A stretch of 64,000 bases of DNA, from positions 17,128 through 81,127 of the forward strand of contig SFDQ01000009.1 of NCBI GenBank assembly GCA_004558145.1, given 5' to 3'. The position numbers and the translations under genes are program-made. Source of the stretch: Oscillospiraceae bacterium (GTDB lineage: Bacteria; Bacillota_A; Clostridia; Oscillospirales; Ruminococcaceae). Of the stretch, positions 1 to 8,002 are shown piece by piece. How positions within the stretch are numbered: position 1 is the stretch's first letter; each line of letters begins with the position of its first letter. The notes beneath the pieces are model-generated. The model ran no database searches, was not told the origin of the DNA, and was given only the letters and a program-made list of their open reading frames with translations.

Positions 1-988
1 AGAGGTTCTTGAGAGTGAGCAGCTCGTTGTAAGGCGTGACGTCGAACTCAAAGCGGAATTTCAGCTGCTGGGGGCCGCTGGAGGGCTTTTCGGTGATCTC
101 CAGCTTTTCCAGCTGCTTGCGGCGGCTCTGAGCCATTTTTGTAGTGGAAGCGCGCACCAGATTGCGGGCGATGTAGTCCTCCAGCTTCTGAGCCTTGGCC
201 ACATCGGCGTCGTGCTGTTTCTGCTGCAAGGCCACCGCCGCCTCTTTCTGAGGCAGAAATGCGGAGTAATTGCCTTTATAGCTGGTCAGGCCGTGGCCCT
301 CCACCTCCCAGATGCGGGTGCACACCTCATCCAGAAAATAGCGGTCATGGCTGACCACCAGCACCGCGCCGGAATAGCCTTTCAGATAATTTTCCAGCCA
401 TTCCATGGTGATGAAGTCCAGGTGGTTGGTGGGCTCGTCCAAAATCAGGACATCCGGCCGCTGAAGCAGCAGCCGCGCAAGGCACAGCCGGGTGTGCTCA
501 CCGCCGGAGAGCACCGCCACGCTCTTCTGATAGGTCTCCGGCCCGAAGCCCATGCCGCTGAGCACCTTTTTGATATTCACATCCATGTTGTAGCCGTCGG
601 CCGCATCGATGACCGCCGAGAGCTTGGCGTGCTCCGCCAGGACCTCCTGGTCGTGGGGGTCCTTTTCCAGCTTTTTCTCCAGCAGATGCATGCGGTTCAT
701 CGCTTCCAGCACCGGCGCAAAGGCATTGCGCATCTCGCCGTAAACGTCCTGCTGAGGGTCCAGCTTGCTGTTCTGTTCCAGATACCCAAGGGTCACGCCC
801 CGGGTCAGCTGCATTTCCCCCTCGTCGGGCTGATACTCGCCGCAGAGGATCTTGAGCAGAGTGGTCTTGCCGGCGCCGTTTTCACCCACGATGCCGATGC
901 GTTCCCCCTGCTCCACCGTGGCGTTGATGCCCTCAAGGACCACCATTTCGCCAAAGCTTTTTCCGATGTTTTGTAAGGATAGTACCAT
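1..988 (-). CDS. ABC-F family ATPase, N-terminal part (cut by window edge)
   Basis: About 329 residues are visible; the C-terminal half lies outside the window. Reading from the ATG at 988, the first ABC domain has Walker A GENGAGKTT near residue 35, the signature LSGGEHTRLCLAR and Walker B LILDEPTNHLDF, followed by the charged linker typical of ABC-F proteins (KMAQSRRKQLEKLE). There are no membrane segments, so this is a soluble duplicated ATPase. ABC-F proteins act on ribosomes, as translation factors or antibiotic-protection proteins; which subfamily this is cannot be told from the visible part. It starts 29 bases after the YjjG-like gene ends and is probably co-transcribed. The ribosome binding site is weak. 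Confidence 0.9.
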   Translation of the reverse strand, partial: MVLSLQNIGKSFGEMVVLEGINATVEQGERIGIVGENGAGKTTLLKILCGEYQPDEGEMQLTRGVTLGYLEQNSKLDPQQDVYGEMRNAFAPVLEAMNRMHLLEKKLEKDPHDQEVLAEHAKLSAVIDAADGYNMDVNIKKVLSGMGFGPETYQKSVAVLSGGEHTRLCLARLLLQRPDVLILDEPTNHLDFITMEWLENYLKGYSGAVLVVSHDRYFLDEVCTRIWEVEGHGLTSYKGNYSAFLPQKEAAVALQQKQHDADVAKAQKLEDYIARNLVRASTTKMAQSRRKQLEKLEITEKPSSGPQQLKFRFEFDVTPYNELLTLKNL

Positions 989-1017
989 GTTCGTTCCGTT
1001 TCTTTGGCAGAGCCGTC

Positions 1018-1767
1018 TCAGCCGCCCTGCTCAAACTGATGTTTGCGCCGGGTCTGGCCCACATTTTCCAGCTCATCCGGCTCCATGACGATGGCGTACA
1101 GTTCCTCCCAGCTGCGCACGGTGTGGGTCGGCCCGTTTTCAGTGGGAGCTTCCTTGCCTTCCCAGTTGAACCAGCAGGTATCCAGCCCGGCGTTCTGGCC
1201 GCCCTTCACGTCGGCAGTGAGGCTGTCGCCCACCACCAGCACTTTGTCCCGGTTCTCAATGCCCAGGCTGCGCAGGGCCGTCTCGAAAAAGCGGCGGTTG
1301 GGCTTTTCCACGCCGATGCACTCGGAGATGAACACCCCGTCCATATACTCGCCCAGGCCGGACTCTTTCAGGCGCTTTTCCTGCACGTGTTCCACGCCGT
1401 TGGTGACCACCGCCAACGTGGCCACCTCCGACAGTTCCTTCACTGCCTCCAGTGTGCCGGGCATCAGGTCGGGATGCTCGCTCAGGCGGTCCAGATAGAA
1501 GGCATTCATCCGCGCCGCGTCGCCAGTGGCTCCCAGCGCCGCCAGCAGTTCCTCAAAGCGGCGGACCACCAGCTTCTCCCGCTTGATCTGGCCCTTTTCC
1601 AACGCGGCCCAAAGGCCCTTGTTGATGGTGTGGTAGGTGTGCTCCACATCGTCGGTGGCGGGCAGGCCGAACTCACTCATCGTCTCGTGAAACGCCTTGT
1701 GCTCGGCGGCGGCAAAATCCATCATGGTGCCGTCCACATCCAGCAAGAGGCAATGATAATATGCCAT
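1018..1767 (-). CDS. yjjG: HAD hydrolase, YjjG-type pyrimidine 5'-nucleotidase
   Basis: 249 aa. HAD motif I is DVDGT at residues 10-14 (nucleophile Asp10, acid Asp12), motif II VTNG near 120, motif III Lys in EKPNRRFFE near 150 and motif IV GDSLTADVKGG near 175, followed by the inserted C1 cap. Length and motif IV match the YjjG family, which dephosphorylates non-canonical and canonical nucleoside monophosphates (house-cleaning). The start at 1767 has an AGGGAGAG site 8 bases upstream. Substrate is inferred from family only. Confidence 0.85.
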   Translation of the reverse strand: MAYYHCLLLDVDGTMMDFAAAEHKAFHETMSEFGLPATDDVEHTYHTINKGLWAALEKGQIKREKLVVRRFEELLAALGATGDAARMNAFYLDRLSEHPDLMPGTLEAVKELSEVATLAVVTNGVEHVQEKRLKESGLGEYMDGVFISECIGVEKPNRRFFETALRSLGIENRDKVLVVGDSLTADVKGGQNAGLDTCWFNWEGKEAPTENGPTHTVRSWEELYAIVMEPDELENVGQTRRKHQFEQGG

Positions 1768-1879
1768 GGGTCAATCTCTCCCTCTTGATTATCCTTTGCC
1801 GCCCTTTCCGGCGGCGTGTACCTTGTCTATTATCGCTTATTCCGCCCCGTTCGTCAAGGGAAGCGGCACGCAGACGCAG

Positions 1880-1917
1880 CGGCACCCGGACAGGCCGAAG
1901 CCGCTGTCCGGGTGCCG
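1880..1917 (-). other. GC-rich hairpin after the cysteine-rich gene
   Basis: A perfect 14-bp inverted repeat (1880-1893 with 1904-1917, arms CGGCACCCGGACAG) lies 7 bases past the stop of the cysteine-rich gene. No U-tract follows on the minus strand, so this is either a weak terminator or a 3'-end stabilising stem. Confidence 0.55.
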
Positions 1918-1923
1918 CCGTGC

Positions 1924-2331
1924 TCACAGGTCGATGATGGGATAAGTGCCTTCGTCCGACGCCGTGCAGCCACAACGGCTGCCGGTGCATTCCACAGGGT
2001 CGGGATCAGGTTCCGGCTCGGGCTCCGGCGTGCAGACGCAGGCATCCCCGCAGCTGCAGCAGTTCCGGCAGCCGCAGCAATTTCCGCAGCGGTTCTGGCA
2101 ATCGCAGGCGCCGCACCCGCAGCCTCCCTGGCAGCCACAGCGGTTCTGACAGCCGCAGGAGTTCCCGCAATTGCAGGAGCAGCGGCTACCGCAGCCGGAA
2201 CATTCGGTGCATCTGCAGTCCGGTGTGGTCACCGGCTCGCCCCAGTCGAAATCGTAGTTCTCCACACTGCCGTTGATCACGTCTTCGTCGCCCACGGCGT
2301 ATGCTCTCAGGCACTTGCTTGTATCAGTCAT
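1924..2331 (-). CDS. Cysteine-rich small protein with CxxC/CGC repeats
   Basis: 135 aa, of which 28 are cysteines; 24 of these lie within about 63 residues. Residues 1-37 are an acidic, ordinary segment, followed by the dense core with repeated units such as CQNRCGC, CGNCC and CSCGDAC, an EPEPEPDPDP linker, and a tail with three more cysteines ending TYPIIDL. There is no signal peptide or membrane segment. I chose the ATG at 2331 because AGGGAGG lies 9 bases upstream; an upstream ATG at 2370 has no such site. I do not recognise the family. Metal binding (metallothionein-like) or a disulfide-crosslinked spore or envelope protein would fit the composition, but nothing in the neighbourhood decides it. 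It lies between gpsA and a HAD gene. Confidence 0.7.
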   Translation of the reverse strand: MTDTSKCLRAYAVGDEDVINGSVENYDFDWGEPVTTPDCRCTECSGCGSRCSCNCGNSCGCQNRCGCQGGCGCGACDCQNRCGNCCGCRNCCSCGDACVCTPEPEPEPDPDPVECTGSRCGCTASDEGTYPIIDL

Positions 2332-2401
2332 TGTTGAACGCCTCCCTTGCCCCAATGTATGCAGCCCCATCAGGGGGTGTGCGCGGGGGCAGGCAGTGCG
2401 C

Positions 2402-3364
2402 TCAGTAGTCGAATTCGCCCTTCACCGAGCGGCTGAACAGGCGCGGGATGACTTCATCCGCGGAAAGGCCGTTGTACAGCAGGTCGTTCACCGTCTGGCA
2501 GATGGGCAGGTCCACCTTGTATTCCTCACCCAGCCGCACCAGCGCCTGCACGGTGGAAGCGCCTTCGGCAAGGCGGTCGAAGGGCTCGCCCTTGATGAAG
2601 CTCTCGCCGAACTGGCGGTTGTGGCTGTGGGAAGAAAAGAGGGTTGCCTGATAGTCGCCCAGGTGGCACAGGCCATAGGCCGAGAGCTCATTGCCGCCCA
2701 TGGCGCGGATGAGCCGGGCGATCTCGCGGGCGCCCCGGGCCATCAGCGCGCCCTTGAGGCTGGTGTAACCCGCCCCGTCCAGCATGCCGGCGGCGATGCC
2801 GATCACGTTTTTGGCGGCGGCTCCCACCTCGGTGCCGATGAGGTCGCGCCCTTTGTACAGGCGAATGAGGTCGCTGCTGAGGTTATCCACGATGAAGTCG
2901 GTGGTGGCGGGGTCGTCCGAATCCACCACCATGCAGTTGGGCACCCCGGCAGAGAAATCCTGCACATGGCCGGGCCCCACCCACACCGCAACGTTCACCG
3001 GCTGGGTGACCTCTTCGCGGAACACCTGGGTCAGGCGCTTGCCGGTGGCTACTTCAATGCCCTTCATGCAAAGGATAAAAGTCTTTCCCTTCACATCAAA
3101 CTGCTGGATCTGCGCCGCCAGCTGCCGCAGCTGCTGGGCGCTGATGGAAATGACCACCACCGGCCCAAAGGCCAGCGCGGCGGCCAGATCGTCCCCCAAA
3201 AGAAGAGAATCCGGCAGAGTCTGATATTCGTTTCTGCGCTCGGCCCGCAGCTGGGCAAGCCCGCGGGAACCGGGGCGGCCCCACAGCAGGACCTCGTTCT
3301 TTGCGCAATGATAGGAGGCCAGAAAAGTGCCCCAACGGCCGCAGCCCAGGACGGAAAGTTTCAT
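2402..3364 (-). CDS. gpsA: Glycerol-3-phosphate dehydrogenase [NAD(P)+]
   Basis: 320 aa, close to the usual 330. The N-terminal dinucleotide-binding motif GCGRWGT is at residues 7-13. The conserved AAKNVIGIAAGM segment with the catalytic lysine follows near 185 and the NELSAYGL / SSHSHNRQFG region near 230. The protein reduces dihydroxyacetone phosphate to sn-glycerol-3-phosphate for phospholipid synthesis in the cytosol. The GLGDL stretch usual in this family reads GLCHLGDY here, a modest divergence. The gene follows the terminator of the SGNH gene and precedes the cysteine-rich gene by 70 bases. Confidence 0.92.
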   Translation of the reverse strand: MKLSVLGCGRWGTFLASYHCAKNEVLLWGRPGSRGLAQLRAERRNEYQTLPDSLLLGDDLAAALAFGPVVVISISAQQLRQLAAQIQQFDVKGKTFILCMKGIEVATGKRLTQVFREEVTQPVNVAVWVGPGHVQDFSAGVPNCMVVDSDDPATTDFIVDNLSSDLIRLYKGRDLIGTEVGAAAKNVIGIAAGMLDGAGYTSLKGALMARGAREIARLIRAMGGNELSAYGLCHLGDYQATLFSSHSHNRQFGESFIKGEPFDRLAEGASTVQALVRLGEEYKVDLPICQTVNDLLYNGLSADEVIPRLFSRSVKGEFDY

Positions 3365-3394
3365 GGTGCGTTCTCCTTGCTGTTTTGATTCGTG

Positions 3395-3427
3395 AAAAGG
3401 CCGCCCTGCCGAACAGGGCGGCCTTTT
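3395..3427 (-). terminator. Terminator of SGNH hydrolase gene
   Basis: A 14-bp stem (3395-3408 with 3414-3427; GGCCGCCCTG arms flanked by AAAA/TTTT) starts 12 bases after the SGNH gene stop. On the minus strand it ends in CCTTTT. Confidence 0.75.
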
Positions 3428-3439
3428 GGCTATTCGGAT

Positions 3440-5230
3440 TTATTCGTCGCCGGATTTTCCGGTGGTGTTCTGCGTCTGCACGGTGGACGACGCCGGAGGC
3501 GTGGTGGAGCTCACCGGCAAAGCGGGGATGACTTCGGTCTGTTCCAGCTTGCAGCGAGAGCAAACTCTCTTTTTCAGGCCTTCCGTGCCGGGACCGGCCT
3601 CGGTCACAGTGGACCACTCGCCCCAGCTGTGGCCCAGCGCAGCGATGGCTTCTTCTTTGCGCTCACCGCAGCTGCACTTGTAGATGATCTTGCCCGCCTC
3701 GGTGCAGGTCGCCTCCACGCGGCTCTCCTCCACGTATTTGTGTTCGTGAGGCGTGGGAGACGGCGAGGGCGCGGGCGTGGCAGCCGCCGCCTTTGCGGTC
3801 AGGGTGTAGGTGGCGCTGTAGGTCTTGCCGTTCAGGGTCACGTTCGCCTTGATCTCATAGGTGCCCTCTTTGTCCGGGGTATAGCCGGCGCTTACACCGC
3901 GGCGGAACTCGGTGCCGTTGACGGTCCAGTAAATGTCGTTGTCCACATTGATGTTGGAGCGGTCGCTTACGTTGGCGTGCAGGGTGACGCTCTGCCCAAC
4001 CGTGGTGGTGCCGGAGCTGCCCTCCTTGATGCTCACCACAAGCTTCGCGCCGAACATGGCCGTCACATTGACGTTCTGTTTGAAGTCCTTGTCGGTGCGG
4101 GTGGCGTTGGTGTTGCCGTCGCTCCACTTGAGGAACTCGTAGCCGTCGGCAGGCACGGCGGTCACCGAAACACTGCTCTTGCTGTCCAGATCCTTGAAGC
4201 TCAGGCTGGTGACGCCCTTCTTGTCGCCGCTGGTAAGGGTGCCGCCCACGTTCTTGTCCACGTTGTACTGGGCGGTGTAGGTCTTTTCATCCGGCGAGGG
4301 GGTCGGGGTGGAGGTCACCGTGCCGGTGGAACCGGTCTTGCGGCGCTCGGGGATGTTGTCGGTGTCGGGCCGGCGGTCCTCGGTGCCCAGGTAGGCGTGG
4401 GTGCGGGCATACTCCATGATGGCAGTCAGCGCATCCTTTTTCAGATGGATGTCGCCGGACAGGAAGTACTGGGACTTGCCGTAGCCGTCGTCGCCCACCA
4501 GCACGTCGTTGACATTCAGGAACTTATAGCCGTTGTCAACACACATCTGGGCCAGCGCATCGTTGAACTCGTTGATCGTCTCCATACTCATGTTGGGATA
4601 GCTGGAGTGATCTTCGGGGATGGGCGGCACGGCGGAGACGATGATGTCGGTGTAGGGATAGGCCGTCTTGATGGCCTCCAGCGCGGTGCGGTAGTTGGAG
4701 GCGAAGTCAGAGGCACTCATGGTGCCGTCGGCGTTGTTGGTGCCCATCATTACGATAATGCGGCGGGGCTTCATCTTGGCCAGCGCATCGGGGATGGAAT
4801 AGCCGTTGTCGTCGCTCTTGAAATAGATGGACTTGTCGGTGGTGAAGTTCTGGATGCCCAGGCCCTCCACGGCAACCACCTGATCCAGCTCCAGCAGGCC
4901 GTACTGGTAGTAGCGGTAGGTGTTGGAGTCGCCCACAAAGATGGTCTCGTCGATATAGGATTTGCCGGCGTCCTCGGTCTCACCCAGCACTGCGTCGCCG
5001 TACTTGCTGGCGTCAAAGCCGCCCGTCACGACCTGGCTGGTGCTGGAGGAAGTCTGGCTGCTGCTGCCCGAATCGGGCTTGCCGCCGCCGGCTTTGGACA
5101 CGATGACGCTCACCACCACGATGGTGATGATCAGCACAAGAGCGCAGATGCCCAGCACGATGGCTGCCTGCTTCTGCTTTGGGGTGAGCGGCGCCGAGCC
5201 GCCACGGGACTTGCGTCTGTTCTGAGGCAT
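3440..5230 (-). CDS. Membrane-anchored SGNH/GDSL hydrolase with InlB-type repeat
   Basis: 596 aa. A basic N-terminus and one membrane segment (about residues 21-45) anchor the protein, followed by a Ser/Thr linker. The SGNH hydrolase domain has block I FVGDSNT (Ser102), block III GTNN (Asn165/166) and the catalytic pair D260/H262 in SGDIHLKKD. After this come a Pro/Thr linker, an InlB B-repeat-like module (GYEFLKWSDG), an Ig-like domain, a second linker, and a C-terminal pair of HxH/CxxCG..C modules (HEHKYVEE, YKCSCGE, KRVCSRCK). The layout is that of an extracellular esterase or acetylhydrolase acting on cell wall or carbohydrate; the substrate is unknown. The start at 5230 has AAAGGAGGG upstream. 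Confidence 0.85.
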   Translation of the reverse strand: MPQNRRKSRGGSAPLTPKQKQAAIVLGICALVLIITIVVVSVIVSKAGGGKPDSGSSSQTSSSTSQVVTGGFDASKYGDAVLGETEDAGKSYIDETIFVGDSNTYRYYQYGLLELDQVVAVEGLGIQNFTTDKSIYFKSDDNGYSIPDALAKMKPRRIIVMMGTNNADGTMSASDFASNYRTALEAIKTAYPYTDIIVSAVPPIPEDHSSYPNMSMETINEFNDALAQMCVDNGYKFLNVNDVLVGDDGYGKSQYFLSGDIHLKKDALTAIMEYARTHAYLGTEDRRPDTDNIPERRKTGSTGTVTSTPTPSPDEKTYTAQYNVDKNVGGTLTSGDKKGVTSLSFKDLDSKSSVSVTAVPADGYEFLKWSDGNTNATRTDKDFKQNVNVTAMFGAKLVVSIKEGSSGTTTVGQSVTLHANVSDRSNINVDNDIYWTVNGTEFRRGVSAGYTPDKEGTYEIKANVTLNGKTYSATYTLTAKAAAATPAPSPSPTPHEHKYVEESRVEATCTEAGKIIYKCSCGERKEEAIAALGHSWGEWSTVTEAGPGTEGLKKRVCSRCKLEQTEVIPALPVSSTTPPASSTVQTQNTTGKSGDE

Positions 5231-5244
5231 TCGATTGCCCTCCT

Positions 5245-5904
5245 TTAATCATTTGCTCCCTGGCCGAGGATAAAATCAGCCAGCTGTTCACAGGTCTGAG
5301 CCGCGAAGCACGGTTCGAAGGGGAGCAGCTCTTCCCTGCTTCCGTATCCGTACAGCACCGCCGCCACCGGCACGCCGCAGTCGGCCGCGCCGTGCATGTC
5401 GTCGGCCCGGTCGCCCACCATGAGCACCCGCGCGCCCTGCAGTTCCGGGCGCACCAGCACCGTGCGCATCACAGCGGTTTTGGTGTCCACGCTTTTGTCT
5501 TCGCTGGCGCCGCCGATGAAGGTGAAATAATGCGCCAGCCCCTGTTCCTGCAGGATAGGGGTCACCACCGAAGTGGGTTTGGAGGTGGCGGTGTAGAGCT
5601 TCACGCCTGCACTTTTCAGCCGCTGCAACATTTCCGGCACACCGGGAAACACCTGGCACAGATGCTGGCCCACTTCGTGATAGCGGTCGCGATAGATGCG
5701 CACCATGCGCTCCACATCCTCTTCCCTGCGCATATGCTCGGCAAAGCTGCGCCGAAGCGGAGGCCCGAGGTAACGGGTGAGGTCGATCCCCGCAGGGTCG
5801 ATGCCCACCGTGCGGAAGGTGTACTCCATGGTCGCGAGGATACCGGGACTGGAATGGATCAATGTGCCGTCCACATCAAACAGCACTGCGTCAAAACAAG
5901 CCAA
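5245..5904 (-). CDS. HAD hydrolase, phosphoglycolate phosphatase-like
   Basis: 219 aa. Motif I DVDGT is at residues 10-14, motif II TATSKPT near 105, motif III Lys in the EDKSVDTKTAV segment near 135, and motif IV GDRADDMHGAADCGVP near 165. The helical cap between motifs I and II places it with the Gph/PgmB-like subfamily. The start is a TTG at 5904, supported by AAAGGCGG 8 bases upstream and by the normal distance to motif I. A strong extended -10 promoter lies about 110 bases upstream. The SGNH gene follows after 14 bases, so the two are probably one transcript. Substrate inferred only from family. Confidence 0.82.
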   Translation of the reverse strand: MACFDAVLFDVDGTLIHSSPGILATMEYTFRTVGIDPAGIDLTRYLGPPLRRSFAEHMRREEDVERMVRIYRDRYHEVGQHLCQVFPGVPEMLQRLKSAGVKLYTATSKPTSVVTPILQEQGLAHYFTFIGGASEDKSVDTKTAVMRTVLVRPELQGARVLMVGDRADDMHGAADCGVPVAAVLYGYGSREELLPFEPCFAAQTCEQLADFILGQGAND

Positions 5905-6014
5905 GCTGGCACCGCCTTTCCTGTGTTGGGCGCGGCTTTCCTACCGTGCCGCAGGCGCCGCCTGCCGTTCATAAAGAACAGACCGGGAGGACCCGGGGCG
6001 GCACCGGCACAGTT

Positions 6015-6043
6015 ATTATACCATTTTTCCTGTTCCGACACAA
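6015..6043 (-). promoter_or_regulatory. Promoter for HAD-SGNH genes
   Basis: TTGTGT (6043-6038), 17-base spacer, TATAAT (6020-6015) preceded by TGG, an extended -10. Confidence 0.75.
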
Positions 6044-6103
6044 CGCAAAGGTGTGGAATTTCACCAGACCACGCTTATAATACGATAAGCTTCTCCCAAA
6101 TAT

Positions 6104-6135
6104 TGCAAAAAGCCCGGCGCGTCGCCGCGCCGGGC
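6104..6135 (-). terminator. Terminator of trpXYZ-like operon
   Basis: Stem GCCCGGCGCG (6112-6121 with 6126-6135) followed on the minus strand by TTTTTGC. It lies 13 bases past the ATPase stop. Confidence 0.85.
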
Positions 6136-6148
6136 AAAAAAAGCATAT

Positions 6149-6943
6149 TCAGGAAAGGAGCATCCGGTCGTTGTCCAGTTCGCTTCCACTGGCCTGTTCG
6201 AATTTCAGAAGCAGGTCCGCCACTTTCAGATTCTTCTTCTCCTCACCGCTCACGTCGTAGATGACGCGGCCCTCGTGCATCATGATGAGCCGGTTGCCGT
6301 ACTGGATGGCATCCTTCATGTTGTGGGTGATCATCAGCGTAGTGAGGTTGTGCTCCGCCACGATCTTTGCGGAGAGCTCCAGCACCTTGGCCGCCGTTTT
6401 TGGGTCCAGCGCGGCGGTGTGCTCGTCCAGAAGGAGCAGTTTGGGCTTTTTGAGGGACGCCATCAGCAGCGTGAGCGCCTGACGCTGTCCACCGCTGAGC
6501 AGGCCCACCTTGCTGGTGAGCCGGTTCTCAAGGCCCAGGCCCAGCATCTTGAGCTGCTTTTTGTACTCTTCCTGCTCCTCCCGGGTGATACCGGGGCCAA
6601 GGCCGCGCCGCTGGCCGCGCCGGGCCGCCAGGGCCAGATTTTCTTCGATCTGCATGGTGGCGGCGGTGCCGATCATGGGGTCCTGGAACACGCGGCCGAT
6701 GTACTTCGCCCGCTTGTGCTCCGGCAGGCGGGTGATGTCCACGCCGTCGATCATGATGGTGCCGGAATCCACCGGCCACACGCCCGCCACCGCGTTCAGC
6801 AGCGTGCTTTTGCCCGCGCCGTTGCCGCCGATGACGGTGACGAAGTCGCCCTCGTCCAGATGCAGCGACAGGCCGTTCAGCGCCACCTTTTCGTTGACGG
6901 TCCCGGCGTTGAAGGTCTTGGAGATGTTCTTGACGTCAAGCAT
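6149..6943 (-). CDS. ABC transporter ATPase, TrpXYZ-like importer
   Basis: 264 aa. Walker A GGNGAGKST is at residues 39-47, the signature LSGGQRQALTLLMA near 150 and Walker B LLLLDEHTAALDP near 170. The DEHTAALD form of Walker B is characteristic of ATPases paired with the TrpX/TrpY-like uptake family. It overlaps the permease gene by 8 bases and is the last gene before a terminator. In the cytosol it would power uptake by the neighbouring permease and lipoprotein; tryptophan or tyrosine is the family expectation, not shown here. Confidence 0.9.
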   Translation of the reverse strand: MLDVKNISKTFNAGTVNEKVALNGLSLHLDEGDFVTVIGGNGAGKSTLLNAVAGVWPVDSGTIMIDGVDITRLPEHKRAKYIGRVFQDPMIGTAATMQIEENLALAARRGQRRGLGPGITREEQEEYKKQLKMLGLGLENRLTSKVGLLSGGQRQALTLLMASLKKPKLLLLDEHTAALDPKTAAKVLELSAKIVAEHNLTTLMITHNMKDAIQYGNRLIMMHEGRVIYDVSGEEKKNLKVADLLLKFEQASGSELDNDRMLLS

Positions 6944-7883
6944 TGCGGGCGCCTCCCTTCTTCACCGATTTGGAGAAATAGCGGTCCTTCCAGTAGGGCA
7001 CCGACAGGAACAGCGCCACCACCAGCGCCGCCAGCAGCTTGAGGTAGTTGGCGTTGAGGCCCAGCGCCAGCACCGCCTGCAGCACGATGTAGTAGATGAT
7101 GGAGCCCAGCACCACCGCGAACAGCTTGAGGGCGAAGTTGATGAACACCTTGCCGAAAATGACCTCACCGATGATAACGGCGGCCAGACCGATGACGATG
7201 GCGCCGCGGCCCATGTTGATCTCGCTGGCACTGTTGTACTGGGCCAGCAGCGCGCCGGAAAGGGCAACCAAGCCGTTGGAGACCACCAGTCCCAGCACCT
7301 TGGCGAAGTTGGTGTTGATGCCCTGGGCGCGGGCCATGTTGGCGTTGGCGCCGGTGGCGCGCAGAGAGCAGCCCAGCTCGGTGCCGAAGAACCAGTAGAG
7401 CACGGCGATAATGGCCAGGGTGAACAGGCCGCCCACAAAGATGGGATGCCGCCAGAACGGGCGGGTGCCCTTGGCCACATCGGTGACGAAGCGCAGGGAG
7501 ACCAGCAGCTTGTCCAGCATTTCGTTGGTGGTCACGTTGATGGCCACAGTGGCCTTCATGCCCATGATGGCCATGTTGATGGAATACAGCCCCAGCTGGG
7601 TCAGGATGCCCGCCAGAATGGCCGGGATGCCGCAGGCTGTCTGTAAAAGGCCGGTGACAAGGCCCGCCGCCATGCCCGCCAGCGTGGCCGCCAGCATGGC
7701 CAGCCACAGGTTGACCCCGCCGGTGAACAGCACCGCGAACACCGCCGCACCGGTGCACAGAGAACCGTCCACCGTGAGGTCCGCGATGTCAAGGATGCGG
7801 AACGTGATGTACACGCCGATGGCCATGATGCCCCAGATCAGCCCCTGGGACACGGCGCCCGGCAGCGCGTTGAGAAAATCCAT
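6936..7883 (-). CDS. ABC transporter permease, TrpXYZ-like importer
   Basis: 315 aa, strongly hydrophobic with about 8-9 membrane segments and the small-residue-rich helices of the LivH/RbsC-like permease fold. It begins MDFLNALPGAVSQGLIWGIM and ends in a basic tail (VKKGGARNA). It sits between the substrate-binding lipoprotein gene (120 bases upstream, across a terminator hairpin) and its ATPase (8-base overlap). Permeases of this family translocate aromatic amino acids in Firmicutes. Confidence 0.9.
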   Translation of the reverse strand: MDFLNALPGAVSQGLIWGIMAIGVYITFRILDIADLTVDGSLCTGAAVFAVLFTGGVNLWLAMLAATLAGMAAGLVTGLLQTACGIPAILAGILTQLGLYSINMAIMGMKATVAINVTTNEMLDKLLVSLRFVTDVAKGTRPFWRHPIFVGGLFTLAIIAVLYWFFGTELGCSLRATGANANMARAQGINTNFAKVLGLVVSNGLVALSGALLAQYNSASEINMGRGAIVIGLAAVIIGEVIFGKVFINFALKLFAVVLGSIIYYIVLQAVLALGLNANYLKLLAALVVALFLSVPYWKDRYFSKSVKKGGARNA

Positions 7884-7944
7884 GAGTCTTCCCTCCTGCG
7901 GGGCGAAACTTCACCCCGGTGATGCTTTGCCCTACTACTATAAC

Positions 7945-7986
7945 AAAAAGCAGAGGAAAAGGAAAGCCTTTTCCCCTGCTTTTTTC
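7945..7986 (-). terminator. Internal terminator between binding protein and permease
   Basis: A 14-bp stem (7949-7962 with 7967-7980) flanked by A5 and T6, so it can work in both directions. It lies just after the binding-protein stop and likely makes downstream permease and ATPase expression lower through partial readthrough. Confidence 0.8.
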
Positions 7987-8002
7987 GCTCGATCAAAGCA
8001 AA

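Noticed and set aside
1946..2149. Gln/Pro-rich plus-strand frame opposite the cysteine-rich gene
   Set aside because: Reverse of the Cys/Gly codon repeats; no initiation signal.
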